DNA from: Tabrizicola sp.
GTDB taxonomy: Bacteria; Pseudomonadota; Alphaproteobacteria; Rhodobacterales; Rhodobacteraceae
DNA: 64,000 nucleotides
Reading direction: 5' to 3'
Assembly (NCBI RefSeq): GCF_030373185.1
Contig: NZ_JAUCZH010000008.1
Coordinates: 1 to 64,000, forward strand
The notes under the pieces were generated by a model. The model saw only the letters and a program-made list of their open reading frames with translations, was not told where the DNA came from and did no database searches. Made by a program: the position numbers and the translations under genes. Position 1 is the stretch's first letter. Each line of letters begins with the position of its first letter. Shown here piece after piece: positions 15,699 to 25,659 of the stretch.

Positions 15699-16223
15699 AT
15701 GTTCGACACGATGACGATGACCAAGGCAGTAGGCGCGGTATGCGGTTCGCTGCTGGTGTTCCTGCTGGCGGGGTGGGCTGCAAGCTCGCTCTACACGGTC
15801 GGCCATGGTGGCCACGGTGGCGAAGAGCTGGCGCAGGCCTACACGATTGACACTGGTGAGGCTGAAGGCGCGACCGAGGTGGCCGAGGAAGGCCCGGACT
15901 TCGCAACGCTTCTGGCATCTGCCGATGCATCAGCCGGCGAAGGCGTTTTCCGCAAGTGCAGCGCTTGTCACAAGATGGATGGCACCGATGGCGTCGGGCC
16001 GCACCTGAACGGCATTGTTGACCGCGCCAAGGCATCGGTTGCGGGTTACAGCTACTCGGAAGTGCTGGCGGGCATGGCTTCGGACGCCTGGACGGCCGAG
16101 AACATCGCTGCATTCGTCGAAAACCCGAAGAAATACGCGCCGGGAACCAAGATGGCCTTTGCCGGCCTGCCCAAGGCAGAAGACCGCGCGAACCTTGTGG
16201 CCTATCTGGCCTCGGTTCCCTGA
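15699..16223 (+). CDS. cycY: membrane-anchored cytochrome c_y
   Basis: 174 residues closely patterned on Rhodobacter capsulatus cytochrome c_y. An uncleaved N-terminal membrane helix (residues about 8-30, [19 protein letters not shown]), an acidic/glycine-rich linker of about 40 residues, then a class I c-type domain with haem motif CSACH (in [12 protein letters not shown]), [12 protein letters not shown] and the axial Met in [22 protein letters not shown]. It carries electrons from the bc1 complex to the cbb3 oxidase encoded 11 kb away. A terminator follows at 16247. Confidence 0.93.
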   Translation: MFDTMTMTKAVGAVCGSLLVFLLAGWAASSLYTVGHGGHGGEELAQAYTIDTGEAEGATEVAEEGPDFATLLASADASAGEGVFRKCSACHKMDGTDGVGPHLNGIVDRAKASVAGYSYSEVLAGMASDAWTAENIAAFVENPKKYAPGTKMAFAGLPKAEDRANLVAYLASVP

Positions 16224-16246
16224 GCCTGCCCATACGGGATGTTTGC

Positions 16247-16270
16247 AAAGCCGCCCATTCGGGCGGCTTT
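16247..16270 (+). terminator. terminator after cycY
   Basis: Perfect 10-bp stem AAAGCCGCCC / GGGCGGCTTT with loop ATTC, 24 bases after the cycY stop; the 3' arm ends in TTT followed by GTCATTTC. Fits a rho-independent terminator with a short U tract. Confidence 0.8.
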
Positions 16271-16382
16271 GTCATTTCAGCGGCATTCACGGAAATGCGC
16301 AGGCCAATCGCAGCTTGTTGCCTCGACAAAGCGTGATTTAGCATAAATGTATGTAGGAACGTGATGTCAGGGAGGTCTGTCG

Positions 16383-18332
16383 ATGCGGATGGAACAGCGC
16401 GGCTTGTCGGGCAAAGCGGTGGATGCTGGCAAAGCGGTGGTATCGGGCAAAGCGGTCGCAAGGCGCATTGGTCTTGGCCCGGCCCTTGCAACCGGAACGC
16501 TGATCCTGGCGCTGGCCGCGCAAACCCTTGCCGTCCGGGCCGAGACGGTCATCGTCTCGCACGGGATATCTACCTTCGGTGATCTTCAGCTTCCGGCCGA
16601 CTTTGCACATCTGCCCTATGTGAACCCGGAGGCCCCCAAGGGCGGCGAACTAAGCCAGTGGGCCGGCGGCACCTTTGATTCGCTGAACCCTTTTTCCGCC
16701 AAGGGGCTGGCGGCCACCGGGGCCAGCATCATGCTGGAATCGATCCTGACCGGGACGGCGGATGAAATCGGGGCTAGTTACTGCCTTTTGTGTTCCTCGA
16801 TGGAATATCCCGAAGATCGGTCCTGGGTGATCTTCAATCTGCGGCCTGAAGTGACGTTTTCAGACGGCACCCCCCTGACGGCGGAAGATGTGCTGTTTTC
16901 CTTCGACACCTTCCGCACCAAGGGTTTGACCGACTTCCGCACCGTCTTCAACGAACAGATCGAAGATGCCGAAGTGCTGGACCCGCACCGCATCAGGTTC
17001 ACCTTCAAGCCCGGCGTGCCGACGCGCGACCTGCCCGACAGCGTCGGCGGCCTGCCGATCTTCTCGAAAGCCCATTACGAGGCGAACAATCTGGACATGG
17101 AGGAAACCTCGACCATCCCCTACCTCGGGTCGGGCCCCTACAAGTTCGACCGGATGGATATCGGCCGCAGCATCGTCTACCGCCGCAATCCTGACTATTG
17201 GGGGGCGAACCTGCCGATCAACATCGGACAGAACAACTTCGACACGTTGCGGTTTGAATATTTCGCCGATGGCAACGCCGCGTTTGAAGGTTTCAAGGCC
17301 GGAGTTTACCGCTTTCGGATCGAGAATTCCTCGAAATCCTGGGCCGAGCAATATACCTTCCCTTCAGTTGCAGCCGGGCATGTTGTGAAGAAATCCCTGC
17401 CCAGCGGTGCAAAGGCCAGCGGTCAGGGGTTTGTCTTCAACCTGCGGCGACCGAACTGGCAGGATCCAAGGGTGCGGCAGGCGATCGGCCTGATGTTCAA
17501 CTATGAATGGTCGAACCAGACGCTGTTTTACGGGCTTTATGCCCGGATCAACTCGGTCTGGGAAAACACTTGGATGGCGGCGGAAGGCGTGCCTTCGCCG
17601 GAAGAAGTGGCGATCCTGCAACCGGTCGTCGATGCTGGTCTGCTGCCTGCCGAACTTCTGACCGAACCCGCCGTGATGGCCCCCACCAGCGGCGAGCGCC
17701 AGCTTGACCGTGCCAACCTGCGCAAGGCAAGCGCCCTGTTGGACGAGGCCGGCTGGGAGGTCGGCAGCGATGGCAAACGCCGCAATGCCGCCGGCCAGCT
17801 TCTGACGCTGGAGTTTCTGAACGCCAACCCGCAGTTTGACCGGATCATCACGCCCTTCGTGGAAAACCTGATCGCGCTGGGCATTGACGCCAAGCTGGAA
17901 AACATCGATCCCGCGCAATACGAGGCCCGGACCCGCAACCCGCAGTATGATTTCGACATCGTGACCGACGGCTTGAGTTCGACCTATTTCTCAGGGTCCG
18001 AGTTGAAGCAGTATTACGGGTCCGCCACGGCGGATGTGTCGGTGTTCAACGTGGCGGGGCTGAAGAACCAGGGCGTGGACAAGCTGATCGAGGTGGTGAT
18101 GGCCGCCACCACGAAGGACGAGCTGACCGTTGCCACCAAGGCGCTGGACCGTGCCTTGCGGGCAGAAGGCTTCTGGATTCCGCAGTGGTTCAAGGATGAA
18201 CATTGGGTGGCCTACTATGACCTATATGAACACCCCGAAACCATCCCGCCCTATACGCTTGGCCAGACTTCGCTCTGGTGGTACAACGCCGACAAGGCCG
18301 AGGCTCTGCGGGCCGCTGGCGTCCTGAAATAA
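16383..18332 (+). CDS. yejA: peptide ABC transporter substrate-binding protein YejA
   Basis: 649-residue extracellular solute-binding protein of family 5, the periplasmic receptor of the YejABEF importer (peptides, including microcin C-like and cell-wall peptides). A long N-terminal leader ends with hydrophobic ALATGTLILALAAQTLAVRAE; mature domain features are VNPEAPKGGELSQWAGGTFDSLNPF, PYLGSGPYKFDRMDIGRSIVY and FWIPQWFKDEHWVAYYD. The leader contains three GKAV units (residues about 11-26) encoded by a near-repeat GGCAAAGCGGT. GGGAGG lies upstream of the ATG. First gene of yejABEF. Confidence 0.92.
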   Translation: MRMEQRGLSGKAVDAGKAVVSGKAVARRIGLGPALATGTLILALAAQTLAVRAETVIVSHGISTFGDLQLPADFAHLPYVNPEAPKGGELSQWAGGTFDSLNPFSAKGLAATGASIMLESILTGTADEIGASYCLLCSSMEYPEDRSWVIFNLRPEVTFSDGTPLTAEDVLFSFDTFRTKGLTDFRTVFNEQIEDAEVLDPHRIRFTFKPGVPTRDLPDSVGGLPIFSKAHYEANNLDMEETSTIPYLGSGPYKFDRMDIGRSIVYRRNPDYWGANLPINIGQNNFDTLRFEYFADGNAAFEGFKAGVYRFRIENSSKSWAEQYTFPSVAAGHVVKKSLPSGAKASGQGFVFNLRRPNWQDPRVRQAIGLMFNYEWSNQTLFYGLYARINSVWENTWMAAEGVPSPEEVAILQPVVDAGLLPAELLTEPAVMAPTSGERQLDRANLRKASALLDEAGWEVGSDGKRRNAAGQLLTLEFLNANPQFDRIITPFVENLIALGIDAKLENIDPAQYEARTRNPQYDFDIVTDGLSSTYFSGSELKQYYGSATADVSVFNVAGLKNQGVDKLIEVVMAATTKDELTVATKALDRALRAEGFWIPQWFKDEHWVAYYDLYEHPETIPPYTLGQTSLWWYNADKAEALRAAGVLK

Positions 18333-18353
18333 CAAGAAAATCGGGCAGGAACC

Positions 18354-19499
18354 TTGGGCGCCTATATCCTCCGCCGGCTGCTACTGGTGATCCCCACGCT
18401 GTTCGGCGTGATGCTGATCAACTTTGCGCTGACCCAGTTCGTGCCAGGCGGACCGATCGACCAGATTCAGGCCCGGCTGGAAGGCGAGGGTGACGCGATT
18501 CAGGCGCTGGGCGGCACTGGCGATGCCGTCACCGGTGGCCAGCAGGATCAGGGCTATGTCGGCGCGCGCGGTCTGCCGCCGGAATTTCTGGCCAAGCTGG
18601 AAGTGCAGTTCGGCTTTTCCCGCTTTGTCTGCGAAGACGGCTTTACCGGCACCCCGTCGCTTGACGCCCCCGAATGCGTGAAAGAGCCGATCCCGGCCAC
18701 GGAACGCTTCCTGATCATGATGGGCAACTACCTGACCCTGGACTTCGGAGAGAGCTATTTCCGGTCGATCTCGGTCGTTGATCTGGTGCTGGAAAAGATG
18801 CCGGTGTCGATCACGCTGGGCCTGTGGTCGACGGTGATCGCCTATCTCATCTCGATCCCCCTGGGCATCCGCAAGGCAGTGCGCGACGGGTCGGGGTTTG
18901 ACACCTGGACCAGCGGCATCATCATCGCGGCCTATGCCATTCCGGGGTTTCTGTTTGCCATCCTGTTGATGGTGGTCTTTGCCGGCGGCAGCTATTTCCA
19001 GTGGTTCCCCTTGCGCGGACTGACCAGCGAGGGGTGGGAAAACTTCCCCTGGTATCAGAAGATCACCGACTACCTTTGGCACATCGTGTTGCCGGTCACG
19101 GCGCAGCTGATTTCCGCCTTTGCCACCCTGACGCTGCTGACCAAGAACAGCTTTCTCGACGAGATCAAGAAGCAGTATGTCATGACCGCGCGGGCCAAGG
19201 GTCTGTCAGAGGCGCGGGTTCTTTATGGCCATGTCTTCCGCAACGCGATGCTTATCGTGATCGCGGGCTTTCCGGGGCTGTTTCTGGGCGTCTTCTTCGG
19301 GTCAAGCCTGATCATCGAATTCATCTTCTCGCTCGACGGGCTTGGCCAGCTTGGCTACCGGTCTGCGGTGGAACGCGATTATCCGGTGATCTTCGGCACG
19401 CTTTTCGCCTTTGGCCTGATCGGGCTGATCGTCGGCATCCTGTCGGACATGATGTATGTGCTGGTTGACCCGCGCATCGATTTCGAAAGGCGCGGCTGA
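18354..19499 (+). CDS. yejB: peptide ABC transporter permease YejB
   Basis: 381-residue inner-membrane permease. [28 protein letters not shown] is the first transmembrane helix typical of DppB/YejB proteins; after a periplasmic insert (about residues 45-130, with two Cys) come five more helices and the EAA loop [24 protein letters not shown]. The start is TTG at 18354 with GGGCAGGA just upstream; no ATG precedes the first helix. Its stop shares a base with the yejE start (TGATG). Confidence 0.93.
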   Translation: MGAYILRRLLLVIPTLFGVMLINFALTQFVPGGPIDQIQARLEGEGDAIQALGGTGDAVTGGQQDQGYVGARGLPPEFLAKLEVQFGFSRFVCEDGFTGTPSLDAPECVKEPIPATERFLIMMGNYLTLDFGESYFRSISVVDLVLEKMPVSITLGLWSTVIAYLISIPLGIRKAVRDGSGFDTWTSGIIIAAYAIPGFLFAILLMVVFAGGSYFQWFPLRGLTSEGWENFPWYQKITDYLWHIVLPVTAQLISAFATLTLLTKNSFLDEIKKQYVMTARAKGLSEARVLYGHVFRNAMLIVIAGFPGLFLGVFFGSSLIIEFIFSLDGLGQLGYRSAVERDYPVIFGTLFAFGLIGLIVGILSDMMYVLVDPRIDFERRG

Positions 19500-20608
19500 T
19501 GGCGCTTTCGCCCCTGAACCAGCGCCGCTGGCGGAACTTCAAGGCGAACCGGCGGGCCTATTGGTCCTTGTGGATCTTCATCGTCCTTTACGGCCTGTCG
19601 CTTTGCGCCGAGTTCATTGCCAATGACCGGCCGGTGCTTGTGCGGCACAACGGCGAATACTTCACCCCCGTCTTCAGTTTCTATCCCGAGATCGCCTTTG
19701 GCGGCGACCTGCGGACCGAGGCGAACTATTCCACGGTCGAGGTGCAATGCCTGATCGTGGCCGCAGGGTCGGAAGCCTGCTGGGATGATCCCGAAGGCAT
19801 CCTGGTCGAAGCGACGGCGACAGGAACGGTCGTGGGTCAGCCGGTCGAGGCGGGTTGGATCCTCTGGCCGCCGATCCGCTACAGCTACAATACCATCGTT
19901 AACACTGGCGGCGTGGCCCCCGGCAAACCTTCGGCGCAGAACTGGCTTGGCACCGATGATACGTCACGCGATGTGGCGGCGCGGGTGATCTACGGGTTCC
20001 GCCTTTCAATCACCTTTGCGCTGATCGTCACGGTGGCAACTTCGATCATCGGCATCATCGCCGGGGCAATTCAGGGGTATTTCGGCGGGCTGACCGACCT
20101 GATCTTCCAGCGCGTGATCGAGCTTTGGACATCTGTCCCGACGCTCTATGTCATCATCATCGTCACAGCGGTCTGGTCGAAAAGTTTCTGGCTGATGGTC
20201 AGCCTGATGGTTCTATTCGGCTGGACCGGGCTTGTCGGCGTGGTCAGGGCCGAATTCCTGCGGGCGCGGAATTTTGAATATGTCCGGGCGGCGCGGGCCT
20301 TGGGCGTTCCGGACTGGCAGATCATGTTCCGCCATGTGCTGCCGAACGCGATGGTCGCCACGCTGACCATGCTGCCCTTCATCATCACTGGCACCATCGG
20401 CGCGCTGGCCACGCTGGATTACCTTGGCTTCGGTCTGCCGTCCTCGGCGCCGTCGCTTGGCCAGTTGTCGCGGCAGGCGCAGCAGAACCTTCAGGCCCCG
20501 TGGCTTGGCTTCACCGCCTTCTTCACCTTTGCCGTCATGTTAAGCCTTCTGGTCTTCATCTTCGAAGGCGTGCGCGATGCCTTTGACCCCAGAAAGACCT
20601 TCCGATGA
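19499..20608 (+). CDS. yejE: peptide ABC transporter permease YejE
   Basis: 369-residue second permease of the importer. An N-terminal cytoplasmic NQRRWRNFKANRRAYWSLW leads into the first helix, a long periplasmic loop follows (about residues 40-150), then DppC-type helices beginning at GTDDTSRDVAARVIYGFRLS. The EAA loop is VRAARALGVPDWQIMFRHVLPNA. It pairs with YejB to form the channel. Start overlaps yejB by 1 bp and its end overlaps yejF by 4 bp (ATGA). Confidence 0.93.
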   Translation: MALSPLNQRRWRNFKANRRAYWSLWIFIVLYGLSLCAEFIANDRPVLVRHNGEYFTPVFSFYPEIAFGGDLRTEANYSTVEVQCLIVAAGSEACWDDPEGILVEATATGTVVGQPVEAGWILWPPIRYSYNTIVNTGGVAPGKPSAQNWLGTDDTSRDVAARVIYGFRLSITFALIVTVATSIIGIIAGAIQGYFGGLTDLIFQRVIELWTSVPTLYVIIIVTAVWSKSFWLMVSLMVLFGWTGLVGVVRAEFLRARNFEYVRAARALGVPDWQIMFRHVLPNAMVATLTMLPFIITGTIGALATLDYLGFGLPSSAPSLGQLSRQAQQNLQAPWLGFTAFFTFAVMLSLLVFIFEGVRDAFDPRKTFR

Positions 20609-22188
20609 GCGTGTTGGAGGTCAAGGATCTGAAGGTCAGCTTCCGGCAGGACGGGCGGCTGATCGAGGCGGTCAGGGGCGTGTCGTTCAGTGTCTCGAAG
20701 GGTGAAACGGTCGCCCTGGTCGGCGAAAGCGGGTCGGGGAAATCGGTGACGGCGCTGTCCACCGTAGGCCTTCTGGGCGACACGGCCGAGGTTTCGGGGT
20801 CGGTCACCTATGCCGGACGGCAGATGGTCGGCGTATCGGAACGCGAATTGCGCCGCGTGCGCGGCAACGACATCAGTTTCATCTTTCAGGAACCGATGAC
20901 CAGTCTGAACCCCCTGCACACCATCGAAAAGCAGATGGCGGAAAGTCTGGCGCTGCATCAGGCGCTGACCGGGGCGGCGGCGCGGGCGCGGGTGCTGGAA
21001 CTGTTGAACAAGGTCGGCATCCGTGACGCCGAAAGCCGCCTTGGCGCTTATCCGCATCAGCTTTCGGGCGGGCAGCGCCAGCGGGTGATGATCGCGATGG
21101 CCCTTGCGAACGGACCGGAACTTCTGGTGGCGGATGAACCGACCACCGCGCTGGATGTCACGATCCAGGCACAGATCCTTGACCTTCTGGCCGATCTGAA
21201 ACGGTCCGAGGGGCTGAGCCTTTTGTTCATCACCCATGACCTTGGTATCGTGCGGCGGATCGCTGACCGGGTCTGTGTGATGCAGGGCGGCGAGATCGTC
21301 GAACAGGGGCCGACCGCCGAAATCTTTGCCAACCCGCGCCACCCCTACACCCAAAAGCTGCTGGCGGCGGAACAGAAGGGCGGCCCGGACCCGGTTCCCG
21401 CCAGCGCGCCTGAAATCGTGCGGACGGAAAACCTGCGGATCTGGTTTCCGATCCAGAAGGGGTTTCTGCGCAAGACCGTGGGCCATGTGAAAGCGGTCAA
21501 TGACGCGAACCTGACGGTCCGGGCGGGTGAGACGCTGGGTATCGTGGGCGAAAGCGGGTCCGGCAAGACAACGCTGGCGCTGGCGATCCTGCGTCTGATC
21601 CCCAGCACCGGGACGGTCGCCTTTCTGGGCCGCGATGTCCGGGGTGGCAACGGTGCCGCCTTGCGCGGCCTGCGGCGCGAAATGCAGGTGGTGTTTCAAG
21701 ACCCCTACGGCAGCCTGTCGCCACGCCTGACCGTTGAACAGATCATCGCCGAAGGGCTGGGCGTCCACGGTGTAGACCCCGGGCGCAACCGGGCCGACAT
21801 GGTGGCCGAGATCATGCGCGAGGTCGGGCTGGACCCCGCGATGATGGGCCGCTATCCGCACGAATTCTCGGGGGGCCAGCGCCAGCGTATCGCGATTGCC
21901 CGCGCCATGATCCTGCGGCCGAAACTTGTGGTTCTGGATGAGCCGACCAGTGCGCTCGACATGACCGTGCAGGTCCAGATCGTGGAACTGCTGCGCGACC
22001 TTCAGCGCAAATCGGGGCTGGCTTATATCTTCATCAGCCACGATCTGCGGGTGATCCGCGCCATGGCTCACAAGGTCATGGTGATGCAGGCCGGCGAAGT
22101 CGTTGAATCCGGCGATTGCGCCGCGGTGTTTACCAACCCTCAATCCGACTATACCAAGGCCCTGATGGCGGCGGCCTTCGGACCTTGA
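20605..22188 (+). CDS. yejF: peptide ABC transporter ATPase YejF, two nucleotide-binding domains
   Basis: 527-residue cytoplasmic ATPase with two complete ABC cassettes: domain 1 Walker [13 protein letters not shown], signature [20 protein letters not shown], Walker [13 protein letters not shown]; domain 2 Walker [13 protein letters not shown], signature [16 protein letters not shown], Walker [13 protein letters not shown]. The fused two-domain form with YejB/YejE is diagnostic of the Yej system and replaces separate DppD and DppF subunits. Confidence 0.96.
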   Translation: MSVLEVKDLKVSFRQDGRLIEAVRGVSFSVSKGETVALVGESGSGKSVTALSTVGLLGDTAEVSGSVTYAGRQMVGVSERELRRVRGNDISFIFQEPMTSLNPLHTIEKQMAESLALHQALTGAAARARVLELLNKVGIRDAESRLGAYPHQLSGGQRQRVMIAMALANGPELLVADEPTTALDVTIQAQILDLLADLKRSEGLSLLFITHDLGIVRRIADRVCVMQGGEIVEQGPTAEIFANPRHPYTQKLLAAEQKGGPDPVPASAPEIVRTENLRIWFPIQKGFLRKTVGHVKAVNDANLTVRAGETLGIVGESGSGKTTLALAILRLIPSTGTVAFLGRDVRGGNGAALRGLRREMQVVFQDPYGSLSPRLTVEQIIAEGLGVHGVDPGRNRADMVAEIMREVGLDPAMMGRYPHEFSGGQRQRIAIARAMILRPKLVVLDEPTSALDMTVQVQIVELLRDLQRKSGLAYIFISHDLRVIRAMAHKVMVMQAGEVVESGDCAAVFTNPQSDYTKALMAAAFGP

Positions 22189-22189
22189 T

Positions 22190-23413
22190 GTGAAACTTCT
22201 ATTCGTCCACCAGAACTTTCCCGGCCAGTTCCTGCACCTCGCGCCCGAGATGCAGCGCCTTGGCCATGATGTTCGCGCCATTACCGATGCGGCGAACAAG
22301 CACGAAAGCCCGGTCCCGACGCTGCGCTACAGCTTCAAGGCCGAACCGGTGGATCCCAAGGCCACCCGTCTGGGCCGCAACTATACAACGACAAGTGACC
22401 GTGGGGTGGTCGTTGCCCGTTTTGCCCAGAGAATGCGGGCTGCCGGCTATGTGCCGGATGTGATCGTCGGCCATTCCGGCTGGGGTGAGACGTTGTTTCT
22501 CAAAGAGGTATGGCCGGAAGCGAAACTTCTGGTCTACGCCGAGTTCTACTATCGCGGCACCGGCGCAGACGCGGGCTTTGACGCCGAGTTTCAGGCGTCG
22601 GGTCTTGATCAGGTGATGATTGCCCAAGGGCGGGCGGCCTTCATGGCTCAGGCGCTGGCGCACGCGGACCGGGGTATTTCGCCAACCGAATGGCAGGCCA
22701 GCACGCACCCGCCGGCCTTGCGCAAACAGATCGAGGTGATCTTTGACGGGGTGAACTGCGACCGGCTGGCCCCGAACCCTGCCGCGCGCTTTGCCTTGCC
22801 GAATGGCCGGGTGCTGGCCGTGGGCGATGAGGTTCTGACCTTCGTCAACCGCAATCTGGAGCCCTATCGCGGCTATCACATCTTCATGCGCGCCCTGCCG
22901 CAGGTGCTTGCGGAGCGACCCGATGCACAGGTGGTAATCGTTGGTGGCAACGAGGTCAGCTATGGCCGCGCCCCCGCACAGGGCGGTAGCTGGAAAGACC
23001 TTGTCCTGGATGAGGTAAAGGACCGGCTGGATCTGTCACGCGTCCATTTCCTTGGCAGGATACCCTATGACGATCTGGTCAACCTGATCCATGTCAGCCG
23101 GGTGCATGCCTATCTGACCTATCCCTTTGTCCTGAGTTGGTCGATGGTTGAAACCCTTGCCGCAGGCACTTTGGTCGTGGGGTCGCGCACGGCGCCCGTT
23201 GCCGAGGTGATCCAAGATGGCATTACCGGGCGGCTGGTGGATTTCTTCGATGTCCCGGGCTGGTCGGCTGCACTGACCGACGCGCTTGCCCGGCCCGAGG
23301 TCTATCTGGGCATGCGCAAGGCCGCGCGCGAAATGGTGCGGGCGCGCTACGATCTGCGATCAGTGTGCCTGCCAAGGCAGATCGACCTGTTGACCCGTCT
23401 GGCGCGGAACTGA
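22190..23413 (+). CDS. glycosyltransferase family 4 protein
   Basis: 407 residues with a GT-B fold. N-terminal MKLLFVHQNFPGQFLHLAPEM is characteristic; the C-terminal nucleotide-sugar half has VNRNLEPYRGYHIFMRALPQ, VHFLGRIPYDDLVNLIHVSRVHAYLTYPF and the E-x7-E-like SWSMVETLAAGTLVVGSRTAPVAEVI. Acceptor and sugar donor are unknown. It begins with GTG two bases after yejF ends, with no clear ribosome site, so it is probably translated by coupling with the importer genes. Confidence 0.87.
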   Translation: MKLLFVHQNFPGQFLHLAPEMQRLGHDVRAITDAANKHESPVPTLRYSFKAEPVDPKATRLGRNYTTTSDRGVVVARFAQRMRAAGYVPDVIVGHSGWGETLFLKEVWPEAKLLVYAEFYYRGTGADAGFDAEFQASGLDQVMIAQGRAAFMAQALAHADRGISPTEWQASTHPPALRKQIEVIFDGVNCDRLAPNPAARFALPNGRVLAVGDEVLTFVNRNLEPYRGYHIFMRALPQVLAERPDAQVVIVGGNEVSYGRAPAQGGSWKDLVLDEVKDRLDLSRVHFLGRIPYDDLVNLIHVSRVHAYLTYPFVLSWSMVETLAAGTLVVGSRTAPVAEVIQDGITGRLVDFFDVPGWSAALTDALARPEVYLGMRKAAREMVRARYDLRSVCLPRQIDLLTRLARN

Positions 23414-23453
23414 CCGGAACGGGTCAGGCACGGGTTCCCGCAAGAATTCGCTC

Positions 23454-24809
23454 TCACACCGCCGAGGAGTGTCGCGCCTGTGCGCTGTCATGGGCATCAA
23501 AGGCCCGCGCGATCATCCGCGTCAGGGGCCGGGCGCGTTCCGGGATGAACAGGCCCTCGCTTGTCCCCTTCAACATGTCGCCAAATTCGGCCACGGCTTT
23601 TTGAAACAACGCCTCGACGCGCTGCGGGCTGGCGTCGAAACTGGCCAGAAGTTCGGCCCGCGATACGGCAAAATCACACATCAGCGCCTCGATTATCCGG
23701 GCGCGCAGGGTATCTTCGCCCGTGAACCGATGGCCGCGGTGGGTAGAGAAACGCCCCGCCCGGATCGCCTTGGCATGGTCTGCGGTGCCGGACACGTTTT
23801 GCGCATATCCTTGCGGAAAGCGCGAGATCGAAGACGCGCCCAGCCCGATCAGCACGGGCGAGGTGTCATCGGTATATCCCTGAAAATTCCGTTTCAACCG
23901 ACCTTCGCGGCGGGCGCGGGCAAGGCCGTCTTCGGGCTTGGCGAAGTGGTCGATCCCGATATCCTCATACCCGTCCCAGATGAAGAGTTGCCGGGCGGTT
24001 TCAAACAGCCCCAGCCGTTCCTCGGGCGTGGGCATGGCGTCTGACGGGATCATCTGCTGGCGGCGGCTCATCCACGGGACATGCGCGTAGCCGTAAAGCG
24101 CCACCCGGTCAGGCGACAGGGTCAGAAGCTTCTGCACCGAATCCGCGATGCGCGGCCCGGTCTGATGCGGCAAGCCGTAAAGGATGTCGGCGTTCAGGCT
24201 GGCCACTCCGCGCGCGCGGATGCGTTCGGCGACATCGCGCGTCAGGGCATAGCTTTGTTCTCGGCCTATGGTCTTCTGGATCAGCGGGTCAAAGTCCTGC
24301 ACCCCGATAGAGGCCCGGTTCATACCAATACTTGCCAATGCGTCAAGCCGGGGGTCGTCAATCTCGTTCGGGTCGATCTCGACCGAAAATTCGCCGTTCC
24401 TGGCCATCGGGGCGACATCGAAGACAGCCTGTGCCAGGGCAAGCATCTGGTCGGGGGACAAGAGTGTCGGCGTCCCGCCACCCCAATGCAGCCGACCAAG
24501 GCGCACCCCCCGGGGGAGGTGATCCTTCAGGATCGCAAGTTCCGCCTTCAGCGTCTCGACATAGGCGATGACAGGCGCGTCAGAGGTGGTGCCTTGCGTA
24601 CGGCAGGCACAGAACCAGCACAGCCTGCGGCAGAACGGCACATGCAGGTAAAGCGAGATCTCGCTGCTTTCCGGAATCTCGGTGATCCAGTGGGCAAAAT
24701 GCCTGACGCCAACGTCCGTGCCGAAGTGCGGCGCGGTCGGGTAGGATGTGTACCGTGGTACACGCGCGTCAAATAGCCCAAGCCGGGCGAGTTGCGGGTC
24801 ATGTGTCAT
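23454..24809 (-). CDS. hemN: oxygen-independent coproporphyrinogen III oxidase
   Basis: 451-residue radical-SAM enzyme converting coproporphyrinogen III to protoporphyrinogen IX without oxygen. The N-terminus RVPRYTSYPTAPHF and the cluster motif CRRLCWFCAC (CxxxCxxC plus the following Cys) are diagnostic of true HemN rather than HemW; LHWGGGTPTLLSPDQM and SVEIDPNEIDDPRLDAL follow. An FNR box lies 41 nt upstream of its start codon. No Shine-Dalgarno sequence precedes the ATG at 24809. Divergent from fnrL. Confidence 0.96.
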   Translation of the reverse strand: MTHDPQLARLGLFDARVPRYTSYPTAPHFGTDVGVRHFAHWITEIPESSEISLYLHVPFCRRLCWFCACRTQGTTSDAPVIAYVETLKAELAILKDHLPRGVRLGRLHWGGGTPTLLSPDQMLALAQAVFDVAPMARNGEFSVEIDPNEIDDPRLDALASIGMNRASIGVQDFDPLIQKTIGREQSYALTRDVAERIRARGVASLNADILYGLPHQTGPRIADSVQKLLTLSPDRVALYGYAHVPWMSRRQQMIPSDAMPTPEERLGLFETARQLFIWDGYEDIGIDHFAKPEDGLARARREGRLKRNFQGYTDDTSPVLIGLGASSISRFPQGYAQNVSGTADHAKAIRAGRFSTHRGHRFTGEDTLRARIIEALMCDFAVSRAELLASFDASPQRVEALFQKAVAEFGDMLKGTSEGLFIPERARPLTRMIARAFDAHDSAQARHSSAV

Positions 24810-24843
24810 GCAGGTAAGCTATGGTGACGGAGCGGGTTGCTCT

Positions 24844-24857
24844 TTGACCCAGATCAA
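24844..24857. promoter_or_regulatory. FNR box between hemN and fnrL
   Basis: TTGACCCAGATCAA matches TTGAT-N4-ATCAA with one mismatch. Its centre is 41.5 bp upstream of the hemN start codon and only about 22 bp upstream of the fnrL start, so it would activate hemN and could repress fnrL. Confidence 0.88.
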
Positions 24858-24872
24858 GCGCGGGGCCATGGT

Positions 24873-25610
24873 ATGCAGGATCATTCAGTCCACGTCCAAT
24901 GTTCGGAATGCCCGATCCGTCATCGTGCAGTATGCGCGCGCTGCGAGACTGACGAATTGTCGCAGTTGGAGCAGATCAAGTATTATCGCAGCTTTCAGGC
25001 TGGTCAGACCGTCATCTGGTCGGGCGACCGGATGGAGTTCGTCGGATCGGTGGTCAGCGGCATTGCGACGCTTACACAGACGATGGAAGATGGACGGCGG
25101 CAGATGGTGGGGCTCTTGCTGCCATCGGATTTCGTTGGTCGCCCCGGCCGCCCGGTCGCAGCGTTTGACGTTACGGCGACCACTGATCTGGTCATGTGCT
25201 GCTTTCGCAAGAAGCCGTTTGAAGACCTGATGACATCCACACCCCATATCGCGCAGCGGCTTCTGGAAATGACGCTGGACGAGTTGGACGCGGCGCGAGA
25301 GTGGATGCTTTTGCTGGGTCGCAAGACGGCACGGGAAAAGATCGCCTCGCTGATCTCCATCATCGCGCGCCGTGAGGCTTCTCTGCACATGAAGCGGGCC
25401 AAGGATATGCTGTCGGTGGACCTGCCCCTGACGCGTGAGGAAATGGCTGACTATCTGGGGCTGACGCTGGAAACCGTCAGCCGCCAGATTTCAGCGCTGA
25501 AGAAGGATGGCGTGATCTCGCTGGAAGGGAACCGCCATGTCAGCATACCCGACATCGACCGGTTGCTTGAAGAAGCCGGGGATGACAGCGACGGCGGGAT
25601 GCTGGTGTGA
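24873..25610 (+). CDS. fnrL: anaerobic regulator FnrL (Crp/Fnr family)
   Basis: 245-residue oxygen-sensing activator. Cysteines for a [4Fe-4S] cluster lie at the N-terminus (QCSECPIRHRAVCARC) with the internal Cys in LVMCCFRKKPFE. A cyclic-nucleotide-type beta barrel, a dimer helix (LLLGRKTAREKIASLI) and a helix-turn-helix (LTREEMADYLGLTLETVSRQ, with the E-SR contacts of FNR) follow. The ATG at 24873 fits the FnrL N-terminus MQDHSVHVQC; a start at 24837 is rejected. It should act at the three FNR boxes in this window. Confidence 0.96.
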   Translation: MQDHSVHVQCSECPIRHRAVCARCETDELSQLEQIKYYRSFQAGQTVIWSGDRMEFVGSVVSGIATLTQTMEDGRRQMVGLLLPSDFVGRPGRPVAAFDVTATTDLVMCCFRKKPFEDLMTSTPHIAQRLLEMTLDELDAAREWMLLLGRKTAREKIASLISIIARREASLHMKRAKDMLSVDLPLTREEMADYLGLTLETVSRQISALKKDGVISLEGNRHVSIPDIDRLLEEAGDDSDGGMLV

Positions 25611-25616
25611 AGCGGG

Positions 25617-25650
25617 CCGCGTATCAAGTCGTAGCGGGCTTGATACGCGG
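25617..25650. terminator. bidirectional terminator between fnrL and usp
   Basis: A perfect 12-bp inverted repeat, CCGCGTATCAAG / CTTGATACGCGG with a 10-nt loop, fills the 49-bp gap between two convergent genes, as expected for a shared terminator. Confidence 0.8.
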
Positions 25651-25659
25651 CGCCTTTGG

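Noticed and set aside
20491-22299. 602-codon open frame antisense to yejF and the GT4 start
   Set aside because: Spans two real genes with complete motifs on the plus strand.
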